Counted from the stretch's first letter, positions 7,005-17,133 are shown. The stretch: DNA of 64,000 nt from Liminaster sp045576355 (GCA_045576355.1 JAZNGG010000005.1:18904-82903); one strand, 5' to 3'. Numbers and translations: made by a program. The notes: generated from the letters alone by a model not told the origin.

Positions 7005-8189
7005 CTACCTTAATCGGTTTTTCAAGAAGTAACCCTTGGCTTTTAAATAGTAAAAAAGGACACCTGACGCATTGACGGCAACCATGGTCCAAAAAGCTGC
7101 ATGAAAGCCAAAATACTCTGCCACCATCCCGCCCAACAAGATTCCTAATCCCATACCGGTGTCCCAAGAGACAAAAAATGTAGAGTTGGCCGTGCCGCGA
7201 CGAGCATTAGGAGCCATATCTAAAAACATCGACTGAAAGGCCGGAAACATGTGTCCATTGCCCAAACCGATAACAAGTGCAGCGCCATAATACCCCCAAT
7301 AATTGTGCAAAGATGCAAAAAGGAAATAGCCTAACAAAGAGACCACAACTCCGATCGAAGCATTGCGCACCACCTTCCCTTGCCTCAATGTCCTACTTCC
7401 GGTCAGCCGAGAGAGGATAAGACCGATGGAAAGAAGCATAAAAAAGAGTCCGGTACCACCGGTGATGCCCAACTCCTCTTTGCCATAGATCGCGATATAA
7501 GTGGAAAGCACACCATATGAAAAAGAGAAAGATGCCATGCAAAGCGCATGCGGCCAAGCCTTGAATAAGAAAAATCGATCTAAAGAGAGAGGTGGGCGAG
7601 CAGCAGAGCCGGTAGCAGCAGAAAGTTTCAACGTACAATTACAATAGAAGGCAAGACCGGACACGACTATAGAAAGCAAAAAAAGTAAGTCGTATTCGCC
7701 TGTAGCGCCATAAATCAAAAGGGCGATGGTCGGCGCTATAGCCGTAGCAATATTATTGCTCAATCCGTAATATCCAATGCCCTCTGCACGACGTGATGAA
7801 GGCAATACATCTATGGCAACCGTGCTATTAGATACAGTTGACATACCAAATGGGATGCCGTGCATCGTACGAAAAACAGCAAACATCAGAAGAGAGACAG
7901 AGAGCGGATAGGCAATAAAAAGCAAGAAGAAGAAGAAAAAGGAGATCAACAACACTTTGCGTCGAGGAAACGCATCGACCAAATAGCCACTGAAAGGACG
8001 CACCAAAAGAGCAGTCAGCGTATAACCGGAAAGGACAATTCCAATCATCTGCTTATCGGCATCAAAAGTTTCACTCAAATAAAGAGGGAACAGCGGTGTC
8101 AAAAGCATAAACGAAAAAAAGAGCAAAAAATTGGCAATCCAAACGCGTATATAATTGCCATTCCATAACCTTTCATTCACACCACACAT
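7005..8189 (-). CDS. MFS transporter, drug or sugar-efflux type
   Basis: A 394-residue inner-membrane protein with about 12 hydrophobic segments. The loop between helices 2 and 3, GYLVDAFPRRKVLLI, is the MFS motif A region. The internal repeat of six helices and a short central loop (about residues 190-210, SAATGSAARPPLSLDRF) fit the arabinose-efflux/YfcJ group of MFS proteins. The substrate cannot be read. It stands alone, convergent with the lipoprotein operon and divergent from the glycosidase operon. Confidence 0.85.
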   Translation of the reverse strand: MCGVNERLWNGNYIRVWIANFLLFFSFMLLTPLFPLYLSETFDADKQMIGIVLSGYTLTALLVRPFSGYLVDAFPRRKVLLISFFFFFLLFIAYPLSVSLLMFAVFRTMHGIPFGMSTVSNSTVAIDVLPSSRRAEGIGYYGLSNNIATAIAPTIALLIYGATGEYDLLFLLSIVVSGLAFYCNCTLKLSAATGSAARPPLSLDRFFLFKAWPHALCMASFSFSYGVLSTYIAIYGKEELGITGGTGLFFMLLSIGLILSRLTGSRTLRQGKVVRNASIGVVVSLLGYFLFASLHNYWGYYGAALVIGLGNGHMFPAFQSMFLDMAPNARRGTANSTFFVSWDTGMGLGILLGGMVAEYFGFHAAFWTMVAVNASGVLFYYLKAKGYFLKNRLR

Positions 8190-8384
8190 AACAGATCTGA
8201 ATTAATAATCATTTTCCTTTTGCAAATTTACGAAAATTATTGAAATCCGGAAAAGAGGGAATCGAAAAGTTGCATGAAAAAAGAATATGTCGTATATTCG
8301 CAGCAATTATTTATACTATTTCTAATCAAGGGCAAATCTTGTAGTTTCCCTTAGATTACTAACCATTTAACCAAACACACAGCC

Positions 8385-10514
8385 ATGAGAAAATCTCTTT
8401 TAGCTTTAGGGTTTGCTTTGACTGCATTCTCCTTAGCCTTTGCTCAAGGTAACGGTCTGACAGACATGGGCAAAAGCCAATATGCACGTATGCACAACAC
8501 ACCATTGGGAGCCGTAGCATGGACCGATGGATTCTGGGGAGACCGCTTCGGGGTTTATAGCCAGACATCCTTGACAGACATGTGGGAAACCTGGAACAAT
8601 CCGGACATCTCTCACGGATTCCGTAATTTCGAAATTGCCGCAGGAGACTGCGAGGGAGAGCATTGGGGACCTCCGTTCCACGATGGAGATATGTATAAAT
8701 GGATGGAAGGTGTAGCTGCCGTATATGCCGTCACCAAAGATCCCAAACTGGATCAGTTGATGGACAACTTCATAGACCGCGTCGTTCGTGCCCAACGGGC
8801 AGACGGATACATCCACACCCCTGTTATCATCGATGAACGCAACAAGGGAATCGATACCCACAGCAAGGAGCAGACCGTCATCGGAACCAAAGTGGGAGGA
8901 GAAAACGAAAAAGGGGCATTTGCCAACCGCCTGAACTTCGAGACCTATAATTTAGGACACTTGATGATGGCAGGCATCACCCACCGTCGCGCCACCGGCA
9001 AAACCACTCTATTTGACTGTGCCGTTAAGGCTACCGACTTTCTGTGTCATTTTTATGAGACAGCCTCTGCCGAACTGGCACGTAATGCCATCTGCCCCTC
9101 TCACTATATGGGTGTCGTGGAGATGTATCGTGCAACGGGCAATCCACGCTATCTCGAATTATCTAAAAACCTAATTGACATCCGAGGCATGGTCGAAAAC
9201 GGCACGGATGACAATCAGGATCGTGTCCCATTTCGCGAACAATATAATGCCATGGGACATGCTGTGCGCTCCAACTATCTGTATGCCGGTGTAGCAGACG
9301 TGTATGCCGAAACCGGCGAAGAGCAACTGATGAAAAACCTCACCTCCATCTGGCAAGACATCGTCACTCGCAAGATGTATGTAACTGGCGGATGTGGTGC
9401 TCTCTATGACGGCACTTCTCCCGACGGCACTTGCTATGAGCCGGACAGCATACAGAAAGTGCATCAAAGTTATGGTCGTCCTTATCAGCTACCTAACAGC
9501 ACCGCACACAACGAGACCTGTGCCAACATCGGCAACATCCTTTTCAACTGGCGTATGCTTGAGGTGACAGGCGATGCCAAATATGCTGAGATCGCAGAGA
9601 TCGCCCTTTACAATAGTGTATTGAGTGGCATCAGTCTGGATGGTAAAAAATATTTCTATACCAATCCGCTTCGCATCTCTGCCGACCTCCCATATACCTT
9701 GCGCTGGCCCAAAGAACGTTTAGAGTACATCAGCTGCTTCTGCTGTCCTCCCAACACACTCCGCACCGTATGTGAGGCTCAAAACTATGCTTACACGACC
9801 GGCACTCAAGCCCTCTATTGCCAGCTCTATGGAGCCAGCCGCCTCCAAACGACCATCGCCGGTGTCGGAGATATCGTCCTCTCACAAAAGACCCAATATC
9901 CTTGGGATGGTTCTGTGACATTAACCATCGAAAGCCTCAAGAAGAGTAAAAAACAGACTACTCTCACTAAAGAAGGAAAGAAAGCCTCTATCAAAAATCC
10001 ATTCACACTCTACCTGCGTGTGCCCGAATGGTGCAAAGGAGCAACATTACGCATCAACGGAGAAGAGATCAAGGGAGACTGGGCTCCTAACAGCTATGCC
10101 TCTGTAGAGCGAGTATGGAAACAGGGAGACGTCGTGGAATGGCACATGCCGATGGAGGTAAAGATCCTCGAGGCACATCCATTGGCAGAGGAGATCCGCA
10201 ATCAAGTCTGTGTAAAACGCGGTCCGATCGTTTATTGTCTGGAAAACCAAGATCTCCCCTCCGGCGTCCGCATCGATGATGTTCAGATCCCATCTGATAT
10301 CCGATTGACCCCGGAGCAGATCACGATCGAGGGAAGCCCCATTACCGCCCTCACCGGCAATGCTATTGTGACCAACCAAAAGTCTTGGGAAAATGTCCTT
10401 TATCGTGAAGTCAACGCAGACAAGAAACCCATGAAAATCCGTCTTATCCCCTACTATGCTTGGGGCAACCGAGGCAAGGGTGAGATGACCGTCTGGATGC
10501 CACTGGCCCGATAA
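8385..10514 (+). CDS. GH127-type glycoside hydrolase (DUF1680; beta-L-arabinofuranosidase or aceric-acid hydrolase)
   Basis: A 709-residue secreted enzyme with signal peptide (LAFAQ-GN). The DUF1680 (alpha/alpha)6 barrel is clear, and the unusual zinc-cysteine catalytic centre is intact: E377-T-C379 (HNETCAN) and C453-C454 (SCFCCPPN) align with the Zn ligands Glu338, Cys340, Cys417 and Cys418 of HypBA1, C453 being the nucleophile. A C-terminal beta-domain follows (NPFTLYLRVPEWCKGATLRI). Known members remove L-arabinofuranose; one Bacteroides thetaiotaomicron member removes aceric acid from rhamnogalacturonan-II. First gene of a four-gene operon (19-nt gap to the next). GH146 is an alternative label for this fold. 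Confidence 0.9.
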   Translation: MRKSLLALGFALTAFSLAFAQGNGLTDMGKSQYARMHNTPLGAVAWTDGFWGDRFGVYSQTSLTDMWETWNNPDISHGFRNFEIAAGDCEGEHWGPPFHDGDMYKWMEGVAAVYAVTKDPKLDQLMDNFIDRVVRAQRADGYIHTPVIIDERNKGIDTHSKEQTVIGTKVGGENEKGAFANRLNFETYNLGHLMMAGITHRRATGKTTLFDCAVKATDFLCHFYETASAELARNAICPSHYMGVVEMYRATGNPRYLELSKNLIDIRGMVENGTDDNQDRVPFREQYNAMGHAVRSNYLYAGVADVYAETGEEQLMKNLTSIWQDIVTRKMYVTGGCGALYDGTSPDGTCYEPDSIQKVHQSYGRPYQLPNSTAHNETCANIGNILFNWRMLEVTGDAKYAEIAEIALYNSVLSGISLDGKKYFYTNPLRISADLPYTLRWPKERLEYISCFCCPPNTLRTVCEAQNYAYTTGTQALYCQLYGASRLQTTIAGVGDIVLSQKTQYPWDGSVTLTIESLKKSKKQTTLTKEGKKASIKNPFTLYLRVPEWCKGATLRINGEEIKGDWAPNSYASVERVWKQGDVVEWHMPMEVKILEAHPLAEEIRNQVCVKRGPIVYCLENQDLPSGVRIDDVQIPSDIRLTPEQITIEGSPITALTGNAIVTNQKSWENVLYREVNADKKPMKIRLIPYYAWGNRGKGEMTVWMPLAR

Positions 10515-10532
10515 ACAGAAGATTAGAAGAAA

Positions 10533-12299
10533 ATGAAAAAAGTATCGATTATAACCATCCTGTCGTTACTGATGACATCATCATTTGCGGCAGACATCCA
10601 TGTCCGACCGGGCGAGAGTCTCAACGATGCGCTGAGACAAGCCCGGGAACTTAGGAGACTGGAGGACCCTTCCGCTCGTGACGGCGTGACGATCCATCTG
10701 GCTCCCGGTGAATATCCGCTCTACGAAGCCCTTTTTGTGCGCCATGAGGATAGCGGTACACCACAATCCCCCACAGTAATCACCTCCTCCGGAGGAGCGA
10801 TCATTCATGGAGGAGTCAGAATCACCGGTTGGAAAAAGGAGGGAAAACTCAGAGTGGCAGATGTTCCGAACTTCAATGGTCGTCTGTTAGACTTTAGACA
10901 ATTATACATCAATGGCAAGAAAGCCATCAGAGCCCGCGATGTTTCAGACTTCGAGCAGATGCATCGTGTGATCCGCAACGACAAAGTCAATCGTGTCCTT
11001 TGGGTTCCGGCAGCAGCTGTCAAGAAAATAATGAAAGCCCCTTATGCAGAGATGGTCATGCATCAGATGTGGTGTGTCGCAAATCTGCGCATCAAGTCCA
11101 TCAGGATTGAGGGCGACAGCGCCGGCATCACATTCCATGATCCGGAAAGCCGCATCGAATTTGAACGGCCATGGCCTCAACCGATGATCACGACAGACGG
11201 CAGGAACTCTGCTTTCTATCTCACCAATGCCAAAGAGCTAATAGACGAACCCGGAGAGTGGTATCACGACATCGAGACCCACAAACTCTATTATTATCCG
11301 CTCAAAGGTGAAGAAATCAAGGAGGCTATCGTGCCCGCCATTGAGACTCTGGTCAATGTGGAGGGAACTCTCGACCGCTTGGTAAAAAATATCCGTTTCG
11401 AAAACATCACTTTCAGCTACACCACCTGGATGCGTCCCTCTCTCTTAGGACACGTCCCACTGCAAGCTGGAATGTATCTGACAGACGGATACAAACTGCG
11501 TCCACAGATGATCAGGAAAAACAACCACAAACTGGACAACCAGGGATTTCTCGGACGACCGGCAGCAGCCGTAGTCGTAAAAGGGGCGCATGACATAGAC
11601 TTTGTCAATTGTACATTCACCCATCTCGGTGCCAGCGGACTCGATTATGAGTGGGGCACTTACGGGGGCAGCGTATCCAGATGCACCTTCAGAGACATCG
11701 CCGGCAATGGCATTGTCACAGGCAGTTTCAGTCCTGCATCGCATGAGACGCATCAACCATACGACCCGGCAGATGGCAGGGAAGTCTGTGCAGGACTCAC
11801 TATTGCCAACAACCTCATCTCCGACGTCACCAACGAAGACTGGGGATGCGTCGGCATCTGCGCCGGATATGTGAGAGACATCAACATTGAGCACAACGAG
11901 ATCAGCGAAGTCTCCTATACAGGCATCAGCCTGGGATGGGGATGGACCCGCACCGTCAACTGCATGCGCAACAATCGCGTCCATGGCAATTTGATCCATC
12001 ACTATGCCAAACACATGTATGACGTGGCAGGCATCTACACTTTGGGGTCACAACCACATAGTTTCATCACAGACAACTGTGTCCACACCATCTACACCCC
12101 CGGCTATGCCCATGATCCGCACCATTGGTTCTATCTTTACACCGATGAGGGTTCGTCATTCATCACCGTTAAAAACAATTGGACAGAGAGCGAAAAGTTC
12201 TTGAAAAATGCCAATGGCCCGGGCAACGTCTGGGAAAATAATGGCCCCATGGTAGCTGACAGCATCAAATCTCAAGCGGGCATCCTCCCTCAAAAGTAA
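10533..12299 (+). CDS. Secreted right-handed beta-helix protein (GH141/GH120-like)
   Basis: A 588-residue protein with signal peptide (SSFAA-DIHVRPGESL). The N-terminus VTIHLAPGEYPLYEALFVRH and the rungs of short repeats (FENITFSYT, FVNCTFTHLG, IEHNEISEVSYTGISLG) show a parallel beta-helix of the kind found in GH141 fucosidase/xylanase and GH120 enzymes. The substrate is not readable. In the Bacteroides thetaiotaomicron rhamnogalacturonan-II loci a GH141 alpha-L-fucosidase neighbours a GH127 enzyme, which makes a fucosidase role attractive, but this is inference from neighbourhood. The gene sits 18 nt after the GH127 gene and 38 nt before the porter. Confidence 0.8.
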   Translation: MKKVSIITILSLLMTSSFAADIHVRPGESLNDALRQARELRRLEDPSARDGVTIHLAPGEYPLYEALFVRHEDSGTPQSPTVITSSGGAIIHGGVRITGWKKEGKLRVADVPNFNGRLLDFRQLYINGKKAIRARDVSDFEQMHRVIRNDKVNRVLWVPAAAVKKIMKAPYAEMVMHQMWCVANLRIKSIRIEGDSAGITFHDPESRIEFERPWPQPMITTDGRNSAFYLTNAKELIDEPGEWYHDIETHKLYYYPLKGEEIKEAIVPAIETLVNVEGTLDRLVKNIRFENITFSYTTWMRPSLLGHVPLQAGMYLTDGYKLRPQMIRKNNHKLDNQGFLGRPAAAVVVKGAHDIDFVNCTFTHLGASGLDYEWGTYGGSVSRCTFRDIAGNGIVTGSFSPASHETHQPYDPADGREVCAGLTIANNLISDVTNEDWGCVGICAGYVRDINIEHNEISEVSYTGISLGWGWTRTVNCMRNNRVHGNLIHHYAKHMYDVAGIYTLGSQPHSFITDNCVHTIYTPGYAHDPHHWFYLYTDEGSSFITVKNNWTESEKFLKNANGPGNVWENNGPMVADSIKSQAGILPQK

Positions 12300-12337
12300 T
12301 CATATAGCAATAACACATCTTATATACATTATTATAT

Positions 12338-13699
12338 ATGGCAACAAAAGGAAGTTTAAAAAGTACGATAGCCGTATCACTCACCAATTATCTGGATGCA
12401 GGAGCTATCGTTGCCGGAGCCAGCGGCTTGACTCTTTGGCAGGATTATTTAGGTCTGACAGAAGGCGATTTAGGTTGGCTCAATGCCATCAGTGCCAATT
12501 GTCTGGGAGCAGCCATAGGTGCTATCCTCGGAGGATTTCTGGCAGACAAATATGGTCGAAAGTTTATCTATACATATAATCTGCTGCTCTACATGCTTGG
12601 AGTTGCTTTGATCTGCACATCGGTCAACTTCTTTATGCTGATGGCAGGATTCCTCATCACCGGCATCTCTGTCGGAGTCGGTGTCCCGGCCTCCTGGACC
12701 TACATCTCTGAGAATTCCGAGATAGGCAATCGTGGCCGCAACATCGGCATCTCACAGATGGCTTGGGGCATCGGTCCCTTGGTCATCCTGATCCTCGGCA
12801 TGCTCTTAGCACCGGGCAAGGAAGGAGAAGCCGGAGGTCTGTTATTCGGATGGGTGCAGTCTGTCGCCTCAGCCATTACCGGAGGAACGGCTGCCGGTGC
12901 TACCCTCAATGTGTTTAGCAGTCGCATCGTCTTCGCATCACTCTTCGTAGTGGCTTTCATCGCATGGCTACTCCAACGACAACTGGACGAATCTGCCGAA
13001 TGGAAAGCGGCACAGGAAAATAAATCCAATGAGAAGAAAGAGGGAACATTTGCCTCCTTCGGTCGCCTGTTTACCAACAAAGTAAACATCCGCACCATGA
13101 TCTTCCTGGCAGGTATGTATCTCTCCTGGAATCTGGTTGCATCCGTGATGGGCTTCTTCCAACCCCACATCTACGAAACCGCCGGCGGACTCTCCAATGA
13201 GTATGCCAACATGCTTGCTGCCGGCCAGTGGGTCATCATCATCCTTACGACATTCATCTTCTCTCTGATCATTGACAAGGTGAATCAGCGATGGCTATAT
13301 GCCTTTGGTGTCGGTCTGGGCGTTCTGGCCTGGGGCATCATCATTGGCATCGGCATCAACGGCATCGTGGGGTTGATCCTCTTTACAGCCATTTGGGGCA
13401 TACAGGCCGGTATCTCTGTTCAGTCATTCTATGCTCTTTGGGCCTCCGAACTATTCCCCGCCAAATATCGTGCTGCAGCGCAGGGCATTATGTTCTTCAT
13501 CGTTCGCGGACTCTCTGCAGCCTGGGGACTCATCTTCGTCTATATCTATGGCGAAAACGGCGAGGGTTTCACCCTTTCAGCATGGATCATGATGGTGCTT
13601 ATCCTCATCTCTTTGGTCATCGGCACCATCTGGACACCGCAAACTCGCGGCAAATCATTAGAACAAATCACCAAGGAGCGTTATGGAGACACCATCTGA
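12338..13699 (+). CDS. MFS sugar porter
   Basis: A 453-residue, 12-helix inner-membrane symporter of the sugar-porter family. Motif A is GGFLADKYGRKFIY; TWTYISE-like residues follow helix 4; the family tail PQTRGKSLEQI is present. An extended central loop (residues about 215-250, DESAEWKAAQENKSNEKKEG) separates the halves. Sandwiched between periplasmic glycosidases and a cytoplasmic rhamnosidase, it probably imports the oligosaccharide or monosaccharide they release. The last 17 nt overlap the GH78 gene, indicating translational coupling. Confidence 0.9.
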   Translation: MATKGSLKSTIAVSLTNYLDAGAIVAGASGLTLWQDYLGLTEGDLGWLNAISANCLGAAIGAILGGFLADKYGRKFIYTYNLLLYMLGVALICTSVNFFMLMAGFLITGISVGVGVPASWTYISENSEIGNRGRNIGISQMAWGIGPLVILILGMLLAPGKEGEAGGLLFGWVQSVASAITGGTAAGATLNVFSSRIVFASLFVVAFIAWLLQRQLDESAEWKAAQENKSNEKKEGTFASFGRLFTNKVNIRTMIFLAGMYLSWNLVASVMGFFQPHIYETAGGLSNEYANMLAAGQWVIIILTTFIFSLIIDKVNQRWLYAFGVGLGVLAWGIIIGIGINGIVGLILFTAIWGIQAGISVQSFYALWASELFPAKYRAAAQGIMFFIVRGLSAAWGLIFVYIYGENGEGFTLSAWIMMVLILISLVIGTIWTPQTRGKSLEQITKERYGDTI

Positions 13700-15866
13700 T
13701 AAGACAGCCCACATGAATCCGAACAGCGGTCAAAGAGCAACCTGGATCTGGTATCCGGGTGACTATGAAATCTGGCTCGGCAACGAACTCAACAACCGAC
13801 GCACCGAACGAGGAGCATTCTTTCCCCCGTTCTGGAAGTCAGATAGCCACTATGTGGTGGTAGAATTCAGCAAGACCATCGACCTCGCAGAAGCAGAGGA
13901 GATAACGATCGCTTGCGAAGGGAAATTCAACATCAAACTGGATGGCAAACTACAGTTTGGTATGCCTGCTCACTTCACACTTCCGGCCGGCAAACACCAA
14001 CTCAATATCAAGGTACACAATCAGGCAACCCCCCCGGCACTCTTCGTCGATGGACCCACCGTAAAGAGCGATGCCTCTTGGCGTGTCACCAACGAAGACA
14101 AGGAGTGGATCGACGAGAGTGGTAAAGCCAGTGACACATCGACCACCGTCTATATGCAAGCCGGCTGCTGGACCTTCAACGACATCGATGCGCTCCCCTC
14201 TGCGTTCAGATTAAGCCGAGAACAATGGCAAGCCTCTAAAAGCCAACAGAGAGAAAAAGGGCTTCTCATCGATTTCGGTAGAGAGACATTCGGCTATCTC
14301 AAATTGCTCGGCATCCAAGGCTCCGGCATCATACATATATATTATGGTGAGAGCCCGGAAGAGGCGCAAGATAAAACGCACTGCGAGACACTGGATAAGC
14401 TGTCCATTGACGAGACAACTGTCACTGACTTAGCTACCAACTCCGTCGCTCCACTCACAGACTGTTACACGCTCGGTAGCGCTAAGGCTTTCCGTCATGT
14501 GTACATCGAAACAGAGGGGACTCTCTCCATAGACCGCATTGCCATGGACTACGAATATCTGCCGGAGCAATATCGCGGTTCTTTCCGGTGTGATGACGAA
14601 GAGCTTAATAGGATCTGGGACGTCGGAGCATACACGATGCACCTCACCACCCGCGAGTTTTTTATTGACGGCATCAAACGTGATCGGTGGACTTGGAGCG
14701 GCGATGCCATCCAAAGCTATCTGATGAACTACTACCTCTTTTTCGATAGCGAAACCGTCAAACGCACCATCTGGCAACTGCGTGGCAAAGACCCTGTCAC
14801 CAGCCACATCAATACCATCATGGACTACACCTTCTATTGGTTCATGAGCATCTATGATTATTACCTCTTCACCGGCGATGCACACTTCGTACAGCAGATC
14901 TATCCTCGCATGCAGACCTTGATGGACTACGTGCTGGGACGCACCAATGAGCGAGGCATGGTCGAAGGCATGGCAGGAGACTGGGTGTTTGTCGATTGGG
15001 CAGATGGTCCGATGAGCAAACGAGGCGAACTCGCCATCGAGCAAATCCTCCTCTGCAAGAGTCTCGAGACGATGCAACTCTGCGCCGGGATCGTAGGCAA
15101 CCGGGAAGACGAAAACGTCTACAGCCAAAAAGCGACCACTTTGCGCCAACAACTGATTCCCACATTCTGGAACGAAGAGAAACAAGCCCTCGTACACAAT
15201 GTCGAAGAGGGAGAACAAAGCGCACAAGTGACCCGCTACGCCAATATGTTTGCCACATTCTTCGGCTATCTGGATGCAGACAAGCAGAAAGCGATCCTCA
15301 ACAGCGTTTTGCTCAACGATCAAGTGATGAAGATCACCACTCCATATATGCGATTCTATGAGCTGGAGGCAATGTGTGCCCTCGGCAGACAGGAGACCGT
15401 CATGCACGAGATGAAAGACTATTGGGGTGGAATGCTTCGTGAGGGGGCAACATCATTCTGGGAGAAATATAACCCCGACGACAGCGGCACACAGCACTTC
15501 GCCATGTATGGTCGTCCCTACGGCAAGAGCCTATGTCATGCCTGGGGTGCCAGCCCGATCTATCTGTTAGGTCGTTACTATCTCGGTGTCCGACCGACTT
15601 CAGCCGGATACGCCACATGGGAATGTCGGCCCAATCTCGGAGGTCTCCAATGGATGAAAGGGGATGTTCCCACCCCATTTGGCAACATTCATGTCGAAAT
15701 GGCAGGCAAGGAGATCTCTCTCCGCTCCGATGGAGGCATCGGCGACCTCTATATCACCGCTCCCTCCCGACCGATCTCATCTGTCGGCACTCCGGAACCC
15801 GCAGGCGACAACGTTTGGAAAATCAGGATCGAAACCAAAGATACGGTTCAGGTCACCTTGTCTTAA
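13683..15866 (+). CDS. GH78-type alpha-L-rhamnosidase, cytoplasmic
   Basis: A 727-residue enzyme without signal peptide. N-terminal beta-sandwich modules (about 20-290, with DFGRETFGYLKLLGI) precede an (alpha/alpha)6 barrel that carries the GH78 signature DGIKRDRWTWSGDAI; acidic residues there and in GMAGDWVFVDW match the substrate-binding acids of the family. GH78 enzymes invert alpha-L-rhamnosides. Its location after a sugar porter, with 17 nt overlap, argues that a rhamnose-capped oligosaccharide is imported before cleavage. The ATG at 13683 was kept; an internal ATG at 13713 would remove only a disordered start. A strong hairpin (15901-15929) ends the operon. Confidence 0.9.
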   Translation: METPSDKTAHMNPNSGQRATWIWYPGDYEIWLGNELNNRRTERGAFFPPFWKSDSHYVVVEFSKTIDLAEAEEITIACEGKFNIKLDGKLQFGMPAHFTLPAGKHQLNIKVHNQATPPALFVDGPTVKSDASWRVTNEDKEWIDESGKASDTSTTVYMQAGCWTFNDIDALPSAFRLSREQWQASKSQQREKGLLIDFGRETFGYLKLLGIQGSGIIHIYYGESPEEAQDKTHCETLDKLSIDETTVTDLATNSVAPLTDCYTLGSAKAFRHVYIETEGTLSIDRIAMDYEYLPEQYRGSFRCDDEELNRIWDVGAYTMHLTTREFFIDGIKRDRWTWSGDAIQSYLMNYYLFFDSETVKRTIWQLRGKDPVTSHINTIMDYTFYWFMSIYDYYLFTGDAHFVQQIYPRMQTLMDYVLGRTNERGMVEGMAGDWVFVDWADGPMSKRGELAIEQILLCKSLETMQLCAGIVGNREDENVYSQKATTLRQQLIPTFWNEEKQALVHNVEEGEQSAQVTRYANMFATFFGYLDADKQKAILNSVLLNDQVMKITTPYMRFYELEAMCALGRQETVMHEMKDYWGGMLREGATSFWEKYNPDDSGTQHFAMYGRPYGKSLCHAWGASPIYLLGRYYLGVRPTSAGYATWECRPNLGGLQWMKGDVPTPFGNIHVEMAGKEISLRSDGGIGDLYITAPSRPISSVGTPEPAGDNVWKIRIETKDTVQVTLS

Positions 15867-15900
15867 AACGCAATTATAGACATCCGATTATTAAGATGAC

Positions 15901-15929
15901 GGCATCTCAGTCACAGGGATTGAGATGCC
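15901..15929 (+). terminator. Terminator of the GH127-GH78 operon
   Basis: GGCATCTCA and TGAGATGCC form a 9-bp perfect hairpin 34 nt after the GH78 stop, followed by GGCATTGTTTGT. The T-run is weak, so it may also serve the convergent ybaN gene. Confidence 0.55.
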
Positions 15930-15976
15930 GGCATTGTTTGTCAGAGGAGTATAAATTGCAGTACAGGGACACAAGA

Positions 15977-16339
15977 TCACCGCTTAAGCGTCTTGTAGTG
16001 CAAGATATGTACCGAAATAGCTATCGCCAAAACGATCAGAAAAAGGCGAAAGAGGATGTGCTCAGCAACAAATATCGAGCAGTAGAGCAACGTCACCCAA
16101 ACCAGTGACACCGAAACGATCTTCACCCGCAGCGGGATGGCACGATGCTCGCGGAAGTTTCTTATGTAGGGCCCGAGATGCCGATGCGACAAAAGCCAGT
16201 CGTAGAGCCTCGGCGATCCGCGGAAATAGAGTGCTGCCGACAGGAGCAGGAAAGGTGTGGTCGGGAGCAAAGGGAGAAATATCCCTAATATCCCCAGCCC
16301 CAAAAAGATCGATCCTAATATTATAAATAGTATCCTCAT
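15977..16339 (-). CDS. ybaN: YbaN-family inner-membrane protein (DUF454)
   Basis: A 120-residue protein with a leading double helix MRILFIILGSIFLGLGILGI containing the LPLLPTTPFLLLSAALYF motif diagnostic of DUF454, a central basic region (NFREHRAIPLRVKI) and two C-terminal helices. Function is unknown in all bacteria. Convergent with the rhamnosidase operon; no partner gene. Confidence 0.88.
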   Translation of the reverse strand: MRILFIILGSIFLGLGILGIFLPLLPTTPFLLLSAALYFRGSPRLYDWLLSHRHLGPYIRNFREHRAIPLRVKIVSVSLVWVTLLYCSIFVAEHILFRLFLIVLAIAISVHILHYKTLKR

Positions 16340-16656
16340 ATTTTCTCCTTCATAAACACCCGATAGTTAGGAAATGTTATAAATGTGAGCGCAAAATTAC
16401 ATTTTATTTCTGCATCGGACAAATTATCGTTAAGATTATACACCCTCAAACCATCGTATTTGCTTTGTAAAGATGTCAGAATAAGCAATTTTTAGTAAAC
16501 AAATGCTAAAAATAAGAGCATTAATAAAAAAAGAGAAAGTAAAAAATTGTAATCGTTACAAAATAGAATATCTTTACATCGCAAAACTTAAAAAACAAAA
16601 GTTCTACAAGAGAAAATAAACACAATACAAACAACAACCCTTAAAAACGTACGATT
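16340..16656. other. Intergenic region with divergent promoters
   Basis: This AT-rich gap separates ybaN (minus) from the PepSY-like gene (plus). TATCTTTAC near 16570 resembles a -7 element for the plus-strand gene, followed by a C/A-rich leader (AAACACAATACAAACAACAA). No open frame or repeat was seen. Confidence 0.4.
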
Positions 16657-17100
16657 ATGAAAAAGATTTTTGCTCTCGTATGCGTAGGATTGACACTCTC
16701 ATTTGTTGCCTTCGCTGACAACGACATCATCACTCAAAACAAGAAAGACCTTCCTCAGGCGGCATAAAAAACCATCGAAAAGGAATTTGGAGACAAACAG
16801 ATTGCCTTCATCAAGATAGATAAAGACTTTTTCTCTAACTCTTATGAAGTGCAGTTTACCAATGGTTATGAGATCAGTTTCGATACTAAAGGCGTTTGGA
16901 CCGAAGTAGAGACCGAGCGAGATGCAGTCCCTACAGCTTTCATTCCGCAAGCCATCCAGCAGCAGGTTAACCAGATGTTTGCCGGCAAACACATCGTCCG
17001 CATCGACAAGGAGAAACATGGCTATGACATCCAGCTCTCTGACGGCACTGAACTTGAATTCAACAAGAAGTTCAAACTAAGAGACATAGATATGGACTAA
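16657..17100 (+). pseudogene. PepSY-like periplasmic protein interrupted by an in-frame TAA
   Basis: The frame opens with a signal peptide (MKKIFALVCVGLTLSFVAFA-DND), reaches LPQAA, hits TAA at 16765-16767, and continues without shift as KTIEKEFGDKQIAFIKIDKD to a stop at 17098. The whole reads as a 147-residue PepSY-like (PF11396, formerly beta-lactamase-inhibitor-like) protein; at the stop a lysine (AAA) is expected. One A-to-T change would explain it. Promoter, leader and terminator (17134) look intact, so the inactivation is recent, or is a sequencing error, or the codon is read through. A shorter product could start at the ATG at 16849. Confidence 0.75.
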
Positions 17101-17133
17101 CCTCTGTTTGAGTCTTTTGTAAAATACTTGTTA

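Noticed and set aside
14430..15407. A 325-codon frame opposite the rhamnosidase gene
   Set aside because: GH78 motifs are on the plus strand, and the reverse translation is unlike any protein.
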